Shown piece after piece: positions 50,359 through 62,546 of a stretch of DNA of 64,000 bases. The notes beneath the pieces are model-generated. The model was not told the DNA's origin. It searched no databases and worked only from the letters and a program-made list of their open reading frames with translations. The DNA lies in assembly GCF_036320965.1 (NCBI RefSeq), contig NC_092281.1, positions 6,148,892 through 6,212,891 of the forward strand. The letters run 5' to 3'. The position numbers were made by a program, and so were the translations under genes. How positions within the stretch are numbered: the stretch's first letter is position 1; each line of letters begins with the position of its first letter. Source of the stretch: Panulirus ornatus (lineage: Eukaryota > Arthropoda > Malacostraca > Decapoda > Palinuridae).

Positions 50359-51872
50359 CTATTTCTCGAACACAATTCCGTCAGCGCGCTGCTGCTCTGC
50401 GATGCGGAGGAGCTCGACGACGTGGTCGGGGAGAGGGTGAGGTGTGGGCAGCAAGATGGACTGGGGCTGGAAGCCGTTCTCGTTAGCGATAAAAGTGACA
50501 TCAGCGAACCCACCGTTGCCGTCGGGAAGTCTGAGAAAAAAAGAACAAATTGAAGTACAAAGTTTTTGGTGACCCATAAATGAATTGTATGTATTGTATC
50601 ATTAGTTACTGAATGTTTTCCGTGATATGTTTCTTGTTTACTTTGTATCATAACCTATAATGTTTACAGCCACAATGATAAAAGTAAACAAGTTTAACTA
50701 CCTGTAGGTTCCCTCAATGTTGGTCTGGCCCTCTGAGCCTGGGGTACCAGCGGCGGCCATGTAGATGCCGTTGTCGGCCTCAAGGGCGTAGTTGAAGTAG
50801 CCGTTGCCATCATCCTGACGCTCATCCCTGAGGACCTGTACTATAGGACGGACATCCTGGAGCTGGGGGGCGGCGACGGCGACGGCGGCCAGGCAGGCGA
50901 GCACCACCTGCAGGAGGGGAACGGGAGAGAGTCATACTAGGGCAATGAATGTCAAATAAAATAAGTAATGTCGACTGGTTCCCTAGAAAAAAAAATCCTT
51001 TAAAACGCCTTAGTTTTTGCTGATTACCTTTACCACCTTATCAACGTAGAATGAAGAACAAGCGAATAATCGCCTCACTGGCACATATAGTGTCCCTAAT
51101 TGTCATGTATGATAGACAGAGCTCATCATCCGCAGCCAGGAACCACATCCTACTCCTTGATTTATCTTCATCACTTCATCTGTGCCAGCGCAATTCACTG
51201 ACAGCACGTCACTCACCATATGCCGCATTTGTCCAGTTCATCCTATCCAGTTCACGCCTCTCACCTTCTTGAATGTTGATGATCTCACACTCGGAGACTC
51301 TTGCACTCCATCTTACCATCTCCTTCCTTGTCTCTACCTGCGCTCTCTCTATTTCTGACACATATATGAATCAAGTTAGTCTCTCTTCGCTCGTCTTCTC
51401 CGTAGGCCCGGACTATTTCAGTACACCCTAGCCTGGAGCGCTCAGTCATGCTGCATCAAGTAATACCATGCCTCTCTCTCTCTGACACTGTCAATCCTTA
51501 CCTCTCATGCCACATATCGTCCTTAAGCATTCCATTTCCAGAACATTCACCCTCTCTCTTTCCTTTGCATTCAAGTTCCAAGATACTCATCTTTACAGTA
51601 TCACCAGGACCACTGCACCACCTTTAAACTTACCCACCACTGCCCATACAAGTAACCTGGTGAAAACATATGACCATAAATAGCAACTAATAATAGTTAC
51701 AATAACTGGTTGATGATATAAATGGAGATAACTACTAGTGTTGCTAGTAGTACTGGTAGACAGTAACTACTAGAGTTGCTAGTAGTGTTAGTAAGTATCA
51801 ACAGTAGAGGAGACACAACTATGTAACTGACGCTAAGAAGACGTCAGGTGTTGGTGCACTCACGAGCTTCAT
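50359..51872 (-). CDS. Gene G: RR-1 cuticle protein, same product as E and F
   Basis: Minus-strand exons 51864-51872 (ATGAAGCTC, donor GTGAGT), 50702-50907 (donor GTAGTT) and 50359-50530 (stop TAG) code 128 residues, identical by eye to E and F. Exon 3 has a synonymous GCC-to-GCT change in FIANENG, and the stop is TAG in place of TGA: identity with E and F ends exactly at the last Lys codon, and the 3' flank is unrelated. Intron 2 is nearly identical to E and F; intron 1 (956 bp) is unrelated. Cuticle structural role by family. Confidence 0.94.
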
Positions 51873-51925
51873 GTTTACTGTGTGAGGATGTGTCGGAGAC
51901 GATGACTGGATGGTGGAAGGTGCCC

Positions 51926-51935
51926 TTTTATATAT
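51926..51935 (-). promoter_or_regulatory. TATA box of gene G
   Basis: TATATAAAAG on the minus strand about 60 bp before the ATG, with the leader CATCGTCTCCGACACATCCT shared with E. Confidence 0.8.
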
Positions 51936-52319
51936 GCCTCTGCGCCGCCGTGCGGGCTGCGACCTCGAGGACGTATGGGTATTAACAACCTTGTATAGTA
52001 AGACGCTGCATTCCATTACAATGTGATGCTCTAAAATGATACATTCTTCTTTCCCTCAGTTTCAGTACTGCTGGTACGTAAGGAAATATCTCCAGCTGCG
52101 TGCGAGTCAGAATATAGACGGCCATGCCATAGCAGTGTGTTATAAAGGGGTTAGGAGGCAGGTAGTAGTTTGAGGGTGTATGGGAAGCGAGGGACGAGGA
52201 GGGGGGGGGGGGGAGTCATGCGCTGTACGGGAAGTTGTAAGGCCGACCAGCCACCCAGTACATCAGGGTAACGAAAGTGTGTCCTCGACCTTCCTATATC
52301 CCTGTGACGACGTCAATAT

Positions 52320-52565
52320 GTAGACTGGTGATCATTGTAATAGTGGTAGTAGTTATTGTGGTTGTGCTAGTAGTGGTAGCTGTTGTAGTAGTGGTAGTAG
52401 TAGTAGTGGTTATTGTTGTAGTAGTAGTAGTTATTGCAGTAGTTGTTGTTGTTGTTGTTGTAGAAGTAGAATTCACCATTATCATTGTTATCAGTATTAT
52501 TATAATTAGTAATATCATTATTATTGATATAATTATTATCATCATCATCATTATCATCATCACGT
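52320..52565. repeat. Degenerate GTA/GTT trinucleotide-rich block
   Basis: About 245 bp of GTAGTT, GTTGTT and ATTATC-type triplets, giving runs of Val or Ile on plus and Thr on minus. No coding context. A G-run of about 12 lies at 52201-52214. Confidence 0.9.
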
Positions 52566-52784
52566 GGCTCTAGGATTTCTCGTATGTGGTGGCCTCTGCA
52601 ACTTCGGGTCTGTGTTCCACGAGAGGGCCAGGGGGACGTGTCTTCCTATGAGAAAAAGTAGATCCTGGACAACACTGTTCGCTGTTAACAACGTTCGCTG
52701 ACGATGATGCGACATTGTCGTAGGTGAGTTCTTGTTCTTATGACCAGACGATCACCTGTAATGATTAGCATTCGGTCACCCGTG

Positions 52785-53150
52785 ATGAACAACCTATCAA
52801 CATAATGAACAGACGATCATTATAATGAACGGGCTGTCAATATAATGAACTGACGATCACTGTAATGAACTGACGATCAACATAACGAACAGACGACCAA
52901 TTTAATGAACAGACGATCAATATGATGATCCATGATCAAAATCATGGATCAATACAATGAACAAGTGATCAGTATAATGATTAGACGATCAAAATACCGA
53001 AGACTGTCAGTTTACTGAACTGACTATCAATCTATCTTTCATAGGATCATTATAATCAAAGGACGATTAATTGAATGATCAGGCGGTCATCAGGTGATCA
53101 ATATAATGATCAGGCCATCACTATAATGAACACTCGATCAACAGAAAACA
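52785..53150. repeat. Degenerate tandem repeat, about 19-22 bp unit
   Basis: Repeated words (A)GACGATCA and TATAATGAACAG at 19-22-bp spacing with many substitutions. Confidence 0.8.
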
Positions 53151-54405
53151 CATCACTAAAGGATATTAACCGACCGTTTCTCTTGAGTCCCTACATCAAC
53201 CATAACACGTCGCCCTTCATGCTTCCCGCTCCTCACAGTCAGTCACATGGATAAGTGGATGTAAACACCAACCCCCACCATCCTATACACATAAACACCG
53301 AGCCTCCCAGTGGACTCGGCCTACATTCGCTAACGGTGTCATCACCTGCAGCAGGGCCCAGGCTCTGATGCCTTGTGGCCACAGTTTTGATCCTTCTTTT
53401 ATTTTCTTATTTCTATCATTCTCTGAGACGTTCCAGTATCTGGAATTTATGATGTTTTCATTTCAACTGTTTGGTCGGGGATAAAGCGACACAAATAAAC
53501 ATGATCTTGATGTTCTCTGATCTGCTGAAGGTAAGCTTTCGAAATATGAAAAGGAAAATGGAGAACTGGACACATTTTTGCACCAGTTTATGGCGTGGTA
53601 CAACATATAGAATTTTCTTCAACATACACAAGAAAATAGCCAAGATCTGCACATGATGTACAACACTGTCAAAGATATCAAGTGCGTGATGGCTTTATCC
53701 TGCAGACATGATAAACATTCGACAAGCGTCAAGACAATCGACCAGTTTCAGTCACAAAGAAGATGTGTTAGCCTACATTATACATACTTTCCGTCTATCG
53801 TAGCGTGATGCCTCTCTCTCTAATGAGCGAATAGCAGAGGTTGTTCTTCAGGAGATGAAGACATGTATCCCCTCTTGTTTTTCCCCTTCCTCCAGTCCGT
53901 GATTCAACCTTTCCTTGTGGCCACTTGAGGATCTGCCACATCGACCTGGAGAGACTGGCCTTCCTCTGACTCGTATTGGGCTTACATCTCTGTCCAAAAT
54001 CACCGCCACCAAGTTGATCGTAAGACAGAAACGTTCCTTTACTAAAGTGATGCGTGAAAGACTCTCTTGTCTTCTACTAACAGTTTGTACTGGTCTGTGG
54101 CCAAGAGCGTCTCTAACAACTATCACCGCACTACACCTTTCTCTCCCTTTCATGTCGACGATACTGCAGCGCCTCTCCAAATGACAAAGCAATTTTAACT
54201 TGGTCCCCTTACCTCCCCTAACTCCATCCTGGATGACTCTAACATCGCGCATCTCTTACTAATCCTCAGCTGTTCCCTTACTATTCGTGTGTTACGAGGA
54301 GAGAGTTTTACATTCATGTTGCCCCGTCTCTCAACCTATTATATACGTACCACGCTTTACTCCCACGTATTATGTACGCACACTCAGACACACAGCACGA
54401 CCTAA
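53151..54405. other. Unassigned intergenic stretch
   Basis: Overlapping frames at 53848-54252 (-, 134 codons) and 53915-54184 (+, 89 codons) show no recognisable domain. Nothing else recognised. Confidence 0.4.
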
Positions 54406-54409
54406 GCCA

Positions 54410-54567
54410 GGTACCAGTTTATCGACCAGCCCCAAAGGGAGGACGAGCTCCCGGGTTCGGCGTGGACAGGCTGCCATACCAGGATTCGAACCCACACGAG
54501 TACAACCCAAGGCTGGCCCTTGCTGACTCATGGTCAGTAACACTATCTAGTACAACACGAAGGCCCT

Positions 54568-54570
<3 letters not shown>
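54410..54570 (-). mobile_element. tRNA-derived SINE head
   Basis: The minus strand reads AGATAGTGTTACTGACCATG, then GTGGGTTCGAATCCTGG, which holds a perfect B box (GGTTCGAATCC), and then GGCAGCCTGTCCACGCC. It matches the unit at 3317-3447 and the head at 20607-20770 in part. It abuts a TG tract. Confidence 0.75.

Positions 54571-54611
<41 letters not shown>
54571..54611. repeat. (TG)n microsatellite
   Basis: A pure TG tract of about 40 bp. Confidence 0.95.
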
Positions 54612-54612
<1 letters not shown>

Positions 54613-54962
54613 CAAAACAGGAACATTGTTAAATAAATAAAGATCACCGTCAGGATATAGAAAGTTCAAGGACATGTAGGTGACCTGTTGCCATGAGACA
54701 ACAGGTTGGCCTCATAGTGGAAAGAATGCGCTGGTCCTTCCCTCACCTGACTAATTGCCTCCAGCTTTCCCTACAACACATTCTTTCTTGAGCAGGAGGA
54801 GTGAATACGTTGATTCATATACAAAAGTTATTTCAGGAATATGGGAAGCAGCTCCATTCTGATAAAAGAATGGTTCCAGATTATATAATGTCCAGGTTCA
54901 ACTCACTTTACAAGGATATCAGTTACCTTTTGGCTCCCAGGCTGTGGTATCGCTGGCATACA

Positions 54963-54975
54963 TATATATATAAAG
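54963..54975 (+). promoter_or_regulatory. TATA region of gene H
   Basis: TATATATATAAAGG about 60 bp before the ATG, then a leader (ACATCGTCTCCGACACGTCT) close to those of E and G. Confidence 0.8.
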
Positions 54976-55027
54976 GTGGAGCAGTCCACCATCCAGACAT
55001 CGTCTCCGACACGTCTTCACACTAAAC

Positions 55028-56047
55028 ATGAAGCTCGTGAGTACTCCAACACCTGACGTCCTCGTCAAGTCATATTTCCGCGAGTTCTGCTGTTGCCTAC
55101 TGCAAATGAGTGTTCGACTGCCCGTAGTTCTTGTTGTGCAAAAGATAACAAATAACAATTTACGCTTTGACGACATGTTTTACAGTCACTAGACAGTGTA
55201 CCACTGTGGCTTTCGTTCCCCTCCTGCAGGTGGTGCTCGCCTGCCTGGCCGCCGTCGCCGTCGCCGCCCCCCAGCTCCAGGATGTCCGTCCTATAGTACA
55301 GGTCCTCAGGGATGAGCGTCAGGATGATGGCAACGGCTACTTCAACTACGCCCTTGAGGCCGACAACGGCATCTACATGGCCGCCGCTGGTACCCCAGGC
55401 TCAGAGGGCCAGACCAACATTGAGGGAACCTACAGGTAATTAGTTTTTTACGTCTCTATTTATCGATCATATACACGACATGATACGCTACGATATAAAC
55501 AGATTACTGCAATCACAGATCACTTAAAGATTCGCACCTCCAAAATCAAATGCAGACAAGCCTACAAAATAGCCAAGAATGCACGTTGAGTGGAGAGAGT
55601 CTCCAGGTGATACAAAATCGCTATAGGTCTTGGTGCTCAGAGGAAGACCAATTTTTATCGATTAATCTTCTGGTAAACCGTTATGTGGAGTTCTGGATCA
55701 TATCATTTTCCGCAATTGTTCTTTTCTCGATTTGATTTGATTTTCGCTGCTGTCATCGGCTAGTGCAACCCATGTCCTTTTCCTGTGAGAGGTAACGCAG
55801 AAGATTTACACAGATCACAGAGGGTGCTTTCAGATTCCGTTGGGTAAATGATTATAACTTAACTCTTCTTTCTTTCCTCAGACTTCCCGATGGCGACGGC
55901 TTCGCCGAAGTCCGCTTCATCGCCAACGAGAACGGCTTCCAGCCCCAGTCCGACCTGCTGCCCAAACCTCACCCTCTCCCCGACCACGTCGTCGAGCTCC
56001 TCCGCATCGCTGAGGAGCAACGTGCTGCCGGCATTGTGTTCGAGTAA
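55028..56047 (+). CDS. Gene H: RR-1 cuticle protein, second subfamily, inverted copy
   Basis: Exons 55028-55036 (ATGAAGCTC, donor GTGAGT), 55230-55435 (acceptor CTGCAG, donor GTAATT) and 55882-56047 (acceptor CTCAG, stop TAA) code 126 residues. Exon 2 is identical by eye, base for base, to exon 2 of E, F and G. Exon 3 differs at many codons ([26 protein letters not shown]) and ends at GIVFE without the final Lys of the others. Intron 1 (193 bp) and intron 2 (446 bp) are unrelated to theirs. The RR-1 consensus is well kept. AATAAA at 56155-56160. Confidence 0.94.
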
Positions 56048-56154
56048 GACTATGGCTGATGTTGACCCGCTGGACCAGTGAACTGCCTCTGAAGATTGAA
56101 TGATTTCCCGAAATCACTTGATGACCTAACTCCAATTCAGGAAGACTTTTTCTC

Positions 56155-56160
56155 AATAAA
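56155..56160 (+). terminator. Polyadenylation signal of gene H
   Basis: AATAAA about 108 bp after the stop. Confidence 0.75.
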
Positions 56161-56815
56161 TTTTCATATTGCGAAATGTTTCTCACATCCTCTATAGAAT
56201 GTGGATACCATAGATAATGATTTATCACTAAAAACAGACGAAAGCTATGCAGAACTTCTTGTTGAATGGAAAGATAAATTGTTGAAAAGGCTAGAGGATG
56301 AGCTAGCTATATTGTGTATGGGAGGGTGGATGACACGGGGGAGTGGAGAAAAAGATCATATTTCAAGGTCAGAGTGAGCGTGAGGGATATGAGGCGAGGG
56401 AATTACCCGGCGGAGCTGTGACGGGTTTTTAGTTTCAGTGGTGTGAAAAGTGTGGTAGTGGGACGGGAAGGAGGGAGGATGGTGTCTATCCCCAGTGGGA
56501 GTGTTGGAAGGGATTGCTTTGTCCATGTCCCACGTTGGGGCGTATATGTATGTGCGTTTGCTCTTCTGTGAACAAATGTATCTTAAACATAAACAGATGG
56601 GATTTCTATCAAAATTATTATTTATATCAACATTGAAATATTTAAGACGGCAAAGTAAGTTAACTGTTGCGTTCACAGGGTTATAAATCATGGATATCCT
56701 CAGTGTTGTAATGTTGACAATGTTGGATTTGCTTTTGTGTTCTGGTTTCTTGCTGATATTCGATATTCCGGAACGGACTGACTAGGATCAGAGACCATGA
56801 ACCTATTTAAGTTCC

Positions 56816-56858
<43 letters not shown>

Positions 56859-58181
56859 ATAACATTACCAATAGAAAGTCTCACTCTTGATTTCCCGCAG
56901 CAAGAGCTCTTTCTATCCTTCCCTTATCCTTTTTCCTCACAAATTCTTACTATGTCTTCATACAAGCTCATCCATCCACAGTGTCGCTTCACCCTCGAAG
57001 TTCTTCATTCTTCATTTTTTCTGTTTCTCTAATCCTATACTCACCACCTGAGTGATACTCACATCATCTCTGTCACTATCTAAGTTCAACTTCTTCACCT
57101 GTCTTGAAGACGACCTCCACCTGCCCTGAAGGCGACCTCCACATGTCTTCAATTTCTAATTTCTTTTTCCCGTCATGTCTGCTCCCGAGAAATCCTCTCC
57201 CATTTGTCGTTCACTTGAACTATCCTCGTATAACAGCTACAGGTATTTTCTAAGTTCCCTCTCGTAGTTCTAAGAACTCGTTAAACGAGACAGTTAGGAT
57301 ATGCACACCTTCTAATTATGTTTGTGCACATAAGAGTTGGAGATTTCATCAGTTCAAGTGCGGGTAGGTCACACAGCGTCTTCAGCATATATCTAGATCA
57401 CAGTGTGAACAAATGTTATCATGTGTACACTCATCTGAAATACAGTTGGTTGTTCAAGACTGAACATCCCTCACATGCTACTCCCACTAATTTCATCCGT
57501 TAGCGAATTTACTGCCATTAAACAAGTCCCATTGCTTGGCAATAAATCATGTAGGAATTATCTTGAAACTGCTCATTTAACACTTTCTAATTCTTCATAG
57601 AAATTGATATCAGTTCACATATAGCAACAATGAAAAGTATTCCTCACTTTTAGATTCTTTTAGTTTCTCTAACCTGTAAAATAACTGTATAATGACTGAG
57701 AACAAAGATAGATCAAAAGGACTTTTGCTTATCTTTATAGAAATCGTTATTACCGTTACTGTTTTATTTATTCATCTTGCTACGCTGATCATTCTATATG
57801 AAAAGACTGATCTACACAGATACTTTGGTTCATAGTAATTTTATTCATATTCCTTTCCCAAGTATATGTCTTATTGTAAGGTGGTGATTATAGATATGTC
57901 TTTGTGTCTTTGATATAAGTTATCATGTTCTACAAATGGTTTACTTCAAGATGATATACAGAATCATTTCATCTTTTTTTTCTCATGCAAATACTCCAGA
58001 CGAATTTGCATATACCAGGTACATTTCTGGTGTGTGGCGGGTCACGTGCAGGGTGATGACAGAAGATTGTACTCAACAGACCTTTGATCAAAATTTTCGC
58101 CGCACGAGAACACTCCACGCATGCCTCAGCCTCTGATCGGTTGGTTGGTTGCCTTCGGGTGTTGAGAATATACCTAGCCTC

Positions 58182-58186
<5 letters not shown>
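56161..58186. other. Unassigned intergenic stretch
   Basis: It holds one TG tract (56818-56855) and otherwise nothing I recognise. Confidence 0.5.

Positions 58187-58260
<74 letters not shown>
58187..58260. repeat. (CT)n microsatellite
   Basis: A pure CT tract of about 73 bp. Confidence 0.96.
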
Positions 58261-58263
<3 letters not shown>

Positions 58264-58465
58264 CACTGAGCCTTGAGCCTCTACACCTGTGTGTAGAGTG
58301 AGCGAGTCCTCTGGTAATGCATCCCTCCGAGGCTTGGGTCTGTTGGCCATTCCCTCCCACACTGTGTCAGATTTTCATACACACGGACACGAAGGAAAAA
58401 TAGACCTTTTTTGTGATATTGTCATTTGAGGATTGGATTACTACAATATACAAATTCTTCCTTGT

Positions 58466-58471
58466 TTTATT
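58466..58471 (-). terminator. Possible polyadenylation signal of gene I
   Basis: AATAAA on the minus strand about 235 bp after the stop. Confidence 0.5.
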
Positions 58472-58704
58472 GTTTACAGGGTTCAGTATCTTGTTGCGTA
58501 CATGATGACTTGTGTTATTGTTAACAGGGTAGTACATACATTGATAGTTAAGTTAACCTTAGTATATAATACTATTTCTAATTTCTACCTGGCTGTGTTT
58601 TAGCTCACCTCTCTGGTGAGGGATCCCAGAGGACTGTGATCTCCCCATGTTACACAAGTGAGTGATCTTATCAATGGCTCCAAAAAGCTATCCACAAAAT
58701 CTAG

Positions 58705-60513
58705 TTACTCTTCCTTCTCTTCCTCTTCCTCCTGAGCCACAGTCTGGCTCGCCTCCTGTTCTACCTGAAGCTGCACCAGCTGTTGCTGTTGCTGCTGCTG
58801 CACCAGCTGTTGCTGTTGCTGCACCGCCACTCGTTGTAGCTGTACTTCTTGCTGCAGCTGCTGTTGCTGTTGCAGCACTTGTTCCAGTTGCGCCTCTTCC
58901 TGCTCTGCGATGGCCGCCAGGCGTCGCTGCTCCTCACCGAAGGCAATCTGGTCGAGCACATACTGAGGGATCGGGTGAGGGAACGCGGGTGCCACGGGCA
59001 GCAGCAGGGACTCTGGCTGGAAGCCGTTCTCATCAGCGGTGTACCGCACCTCAGCGATGCTACCATCATCCAAGACGTAACTGTAGATGTGAGAGACTGT
59101 AGATGTGAGAGACTGTAGATGTGAGAGACTGTAGATTTGAGAGACTAGACACGAGAGACTATAGACACAGTGACACTCATACATGTGAAACTCCTAAAAG
59201 TCATAGATTTTGTGGTAGAAATTCCCTCAAATACAATTAAATCATTCGTGGGAAATCGCAACTATATCGCTAATGATTAACTCCACGGGTGATATAGATA
59301 CAAACAACTAGATATATGTTTTATCTCATGTTTGGAACAATGATTCACTGCCACTGACTATGACCTTCATACGTGAGGCAGGCGTCTGGTGAACTAAGCA
59401 CTCATAACACTGGTGTGCCTCGTGTTATGCCATTTGTTATCTCGGTTGAGCACAGTATCTGGTCCATTCCTATATTCCTACTGAGTATTGTGATTTTCAA
59501 GGTTAAGAAATCTTGTTAACGAAAGCTAAGATTTAGTATTTTCCGAGATGATAACATCTGGCAGGATTTATAGAAGTTTGCTCCACAACGTGTAGTTCTA
59601 CTGCACTATTCTCTTGTAGTTATAGTGTAAGTGAAATCTTTTAAGCTGATGAGACAATGATATGTGAACCTGTGACTGGTAAACATCCTTTGGGAAATAG
59701 CAAACTTTTCTTTCAAATATTTCATGGATTACTCATAGGAAGAACGACTCAAAAGCCTGCTTTAGTCTCATAATTGTTAATTCAAGAACTATATTCATGT
59801 ACATCACAGTCGTGGCTGATTTAGATAATGAAAATTTAGTGATGAAGAAAAGAAAGTGTTCATTAATCTAGATTTCACAGTTTATTGTTTTCACATCTTT
59901 TTTCTTAGGCGGTGACTGTATGATAGATGAGAAGCACTCCAGCTCTATGACTCTAGCCAGCACAATCGGTCCCTCACAGGTCATCTCACACGTAATGTAT
60001 CCTTCCAAAAACATGTGTTTAGTTCTACGTATGGACAGTGACGCTTCTCTCTCTGCACCAGCAGTAGACTGAAGCAAAATATTACAATACGGTTTTCACG
60101 TGAATCGTGAGCTAGAAGACCTCACAACTCGAACGAGAAACTCTGATAACCTACCTGTAGGAGCCCTGCACGTTGGTCTGGCCCTTAGAACCCACTGCGC
60201 CTTCTTCAGTATGCACAATGCCGTTCTCCGTCTCCACCTGGAAGGAGTAGACGCCGTTTACAGGCACGACGCGTTCATCACGAAGGATCTCAAGAGGACG
60301 CTTCTCCAGTTCCTGGGGAGCAGCTGCTGCCAGAGCCACGAAGAGAGCAAGAACCACCTGACGGAGGAAGATATGAAGATATTAATTCGCATGAATTATT
60401 CCCCAGGTTTCGCAGGATGTTCTGAATCCTGCACACTTTCATAGGGCAAACTGGATCATAGACACAAATTCCAATCCTGGAACCGCTTCCGAACTTCCAC
60501 TTACGATCTTCAT
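58705..60513 (-). CDS. Gene I: RR-1 cuticle protein with long glutamine-rich acidic tail
   Basis: Minus-strand exons 60505-60513 (ATGAAGATC, donor GTAAGT), 60155-60357 (acceptor GTCAG, donor GTAGGT) and 58705-59080 (acceptor CTACAG, stop TAA) code 195 residues. Signal peptide: MKIVVLALFVALAAAA. Mature part: RPLEILRDERVVPVNG, GAVGSKGQTN, then RR-1 (DDGSIAEVRYTADENGF) with all key residues. After about residue 115 a tail of some 75 residues is very rich in Gln with Leu/Val, ending in EEEEEKEE. Such a tail is unusual for the family and could act in coiled or cross-linked association (inference). The last exon is preceded by a 16-bp tandem repeat, each unit with a potential acceptor. The TTA/TAG context is clean. 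Confidence 0.9.
59081..59146. repeat. 16-bp tandem repeat at the 3' end of intron 2 of gene I, about 4 copies
   Basis: CTGTAGATGTGAGAGA repeats with 16-bp spacing. On the minus strand each copy reads ...CATCTACAG, a usable splice acceptor. Only the copy next to 59080 gives the conserved frame directly. Confidence 0.88.
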
Positions 60514-60563
60514 GTTTGGCTGCTCGGTGTCAAACTTAGGACGATGGGCTGGGACCTCAGGCC

Positions 60564-60570
60564 TTATATA
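60564..60570 (-). promoter_or_regulatory. TATA box of gene I
   Basis: TATATAAGG on the minus strand, 57 bp before the ATG. Confidence 0.78.
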
Positions 60571-60599
60571 CCACCGCCAGCGTTAACTGGTTGGCTGGC

Positions 60600-62046
60600 G
60601 CACCCCTACCTGTCCCATGGGAACCACAAAAATCTGTTCTGTTGCCACCTGACAAGCACTACATAGATCTTTGACCACAGTTCACACCAAAAGTTCTCAC
60701 ATTTCTCGTCGGCGGGCGGCTGTGGATCCCTTTTCTTTACTGGGTCATCCTTCTGAAGTTTCTTTTTTCTTCTCAAAAAGAAAACGATGTTTTGTAGCGT
60801 CATGAAAGAGCTTTGAAGAGGTTGGTGAGGTTTGAATGTCAGCGTATTTACAAACATCTTTTCTCTGTATTCCGTTGTGAATCACTTAGAAAGACCCAGA
60901 ATTCAAATACAAGATATTAGAATAAAAGAAATAAAGATTTCATTAAAAGTGAGGAAGAGAGAACAGTATTGAGTAACAATCAAGAGAAATCTGATGCCAG
61001 AGACATGGCAACATGAAATGGAAATTGTTTTTACGAAATCAGATGCCTTTGGAGCACAAAACCTTGATATATATATCTTACACCGGCTGAGCTACACCTT
61101 CCTTTAGGCAAGCAATGCTGGAGGTGGAGTCAAGTGAGGCGTTTATGTGAGTACGTGAACAGCCACGTGTTGTCTTGACGTACTACAGATTCAGTTAAGT
61201 CCCTTAATTAAAGATGCCAAACCATAAACATTGAGAGAGAGTTTACGTCGTCTCAGAATTACTTGTAACACCTGAGGATCTTATCAAGAGTTATCAGTTG
61301 GTGGTTATATAACCTTGACGTTCGTGATAACCCAGGCACCAGGTAAGCCTAAATCCCTAATAGCCAACCAACCTTAAAAATTGATTTATCTTCCCTTATT
61401 ATCTTCGTTTTTTTGTCGCTAGTTTAACCTTCTTGTATCAGAGACATGGAAACCTTATGTTCACAGAAGTGAATCAGATACTTGATTCAACACGATGTTT
61501 TCACAGTCTATACATAAATGCATCAGAGATATTCATGAGAACACATAGTATGATTAAGAGAGTTAAGGTTTCCTTTCTTCATTTAATATGAAGCTTTTTT
61601 TTCTGTTTCCAGAAAGCTAAATTGAGGACCTTGGTACTACGAGGATCAGCTTATCTTCAACGTCTTTACCAGTCACGGATCATGAAAATAAAAAACAGAA
61701 ACGATTATGACTGACAAGAGTTTGACATGTGTAAGACTTCCCTCTTTTACCTGAAGGGCAGGCGGCTGTCTCAACACAAGCAAGAGTCACGTACAAGTCT
61801 TCAGTATTACTAGGAAGACTCCTGCAGTGTGGCTGTATGTGGTGGAGATAGCGCTGACGTAGATAAGATCATGTAAATTTGCGTTCTTCTGGAGTATCGT
61901 TTTATCTACTATACAGACACAGGCAGTATTTCTGGTCTGTGGTACTGACGATGGACATCTGGTACTTCTAAGTTGTAACAATAGATTGGCAGTGAGGATT
62001 CTACCGTCAGCAAACCATGTCTATCCTCTCTATTTCTTCACCAATA
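60600..62046. other. Unassigned intergenic stretch
   Basis: No exon or repeat recognised. Confidence 0.5.
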
Positions 62047-62102
62047 CTGTTTGTTTTGTTTGTTTGTTTGTTTGTTTGTTTGTTTGTTTGTTTGTTTGTT
62101 TT
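62047..62102. repeat. (TTTG)n microsatellite
   Basis: About 54 bp of TTTG units. Confidence 0.95.
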
Positions 62103-62126
62103 CCGACTGTCAGACGTCGCTGCCTC

Positions 62127-62543
62127 TTAATGAAAGTGACGTAGTTGAGATCGAGCTGATGGATCAGGTGGGGGAGCTCGAGGGGCCAAGGAGAACACCA
62201 GGTTCTCTGGTTGGAAGTCGGCAGCTGTATACAGCACCTCTGAAATCGAGAACATGCTACGTTGAGGAGAATTTTGTATTAAGACGATCTTTGAGACAAA
62301 AAGGGAATCCTTCCGTAGATTACATAATGAGAGACTTTCACCCACAGAAACCCTGCATGTTGGTCTGGTTCTTAGATCCCACTACGCCCTCAGCACACTG
62401 GACGGTCCCGTTGTCTCCCTTAACACCTAAAGGAGTAGGAACCATTCTCGAGCAGAGCCCGGCCCTCCAGGGGAACATCGCTCTTTCTGCTTCGGGTCCT
62501 GATGGACGATGACTGCAATGGCTAGGAAGTTGTTGAGAAAGAC
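62127..62543 (-). pseudogene. Degenerate RR-1 cuticle pseudogene related to gene I
   Basis: Two former exons are readable. Exon 2 (62342-62543) keeps a GA-flanked acceptor, codes GDNGTVQCAEGVVGSKNQTN and then MQG, clearly matching gene I's ENGIVHTEEGAVGSKGQTN and VQG. An extra base near LENGSYSF and loss of the DER block break the frame. Exon 3 (62127 to about 62270) reads SISEVLYTAADFQPENLVFS, then LAPRAPPPDP, matching gene I's AEVRYTADENGFQPESLLLP, but lacks the DG part and ends early. The intron between them is only about 70-100 bp. No first exon or TATA box is visible to the right, where a GA tract begins at once. Confidence 0.82.

Positions 62544-62546
<3 letters not shown>

Noticed and set aside
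53848..54252. 134-codon minus frame as a gene
   Set aside because: An overlapping plus frame is equally open and neither shows a motif or exon borders.
58662..59102. Plus-strand Ala/Pro-rich frame of 146 codons
   Set aside because: It is antisense to the well-supported last exon of gene I.
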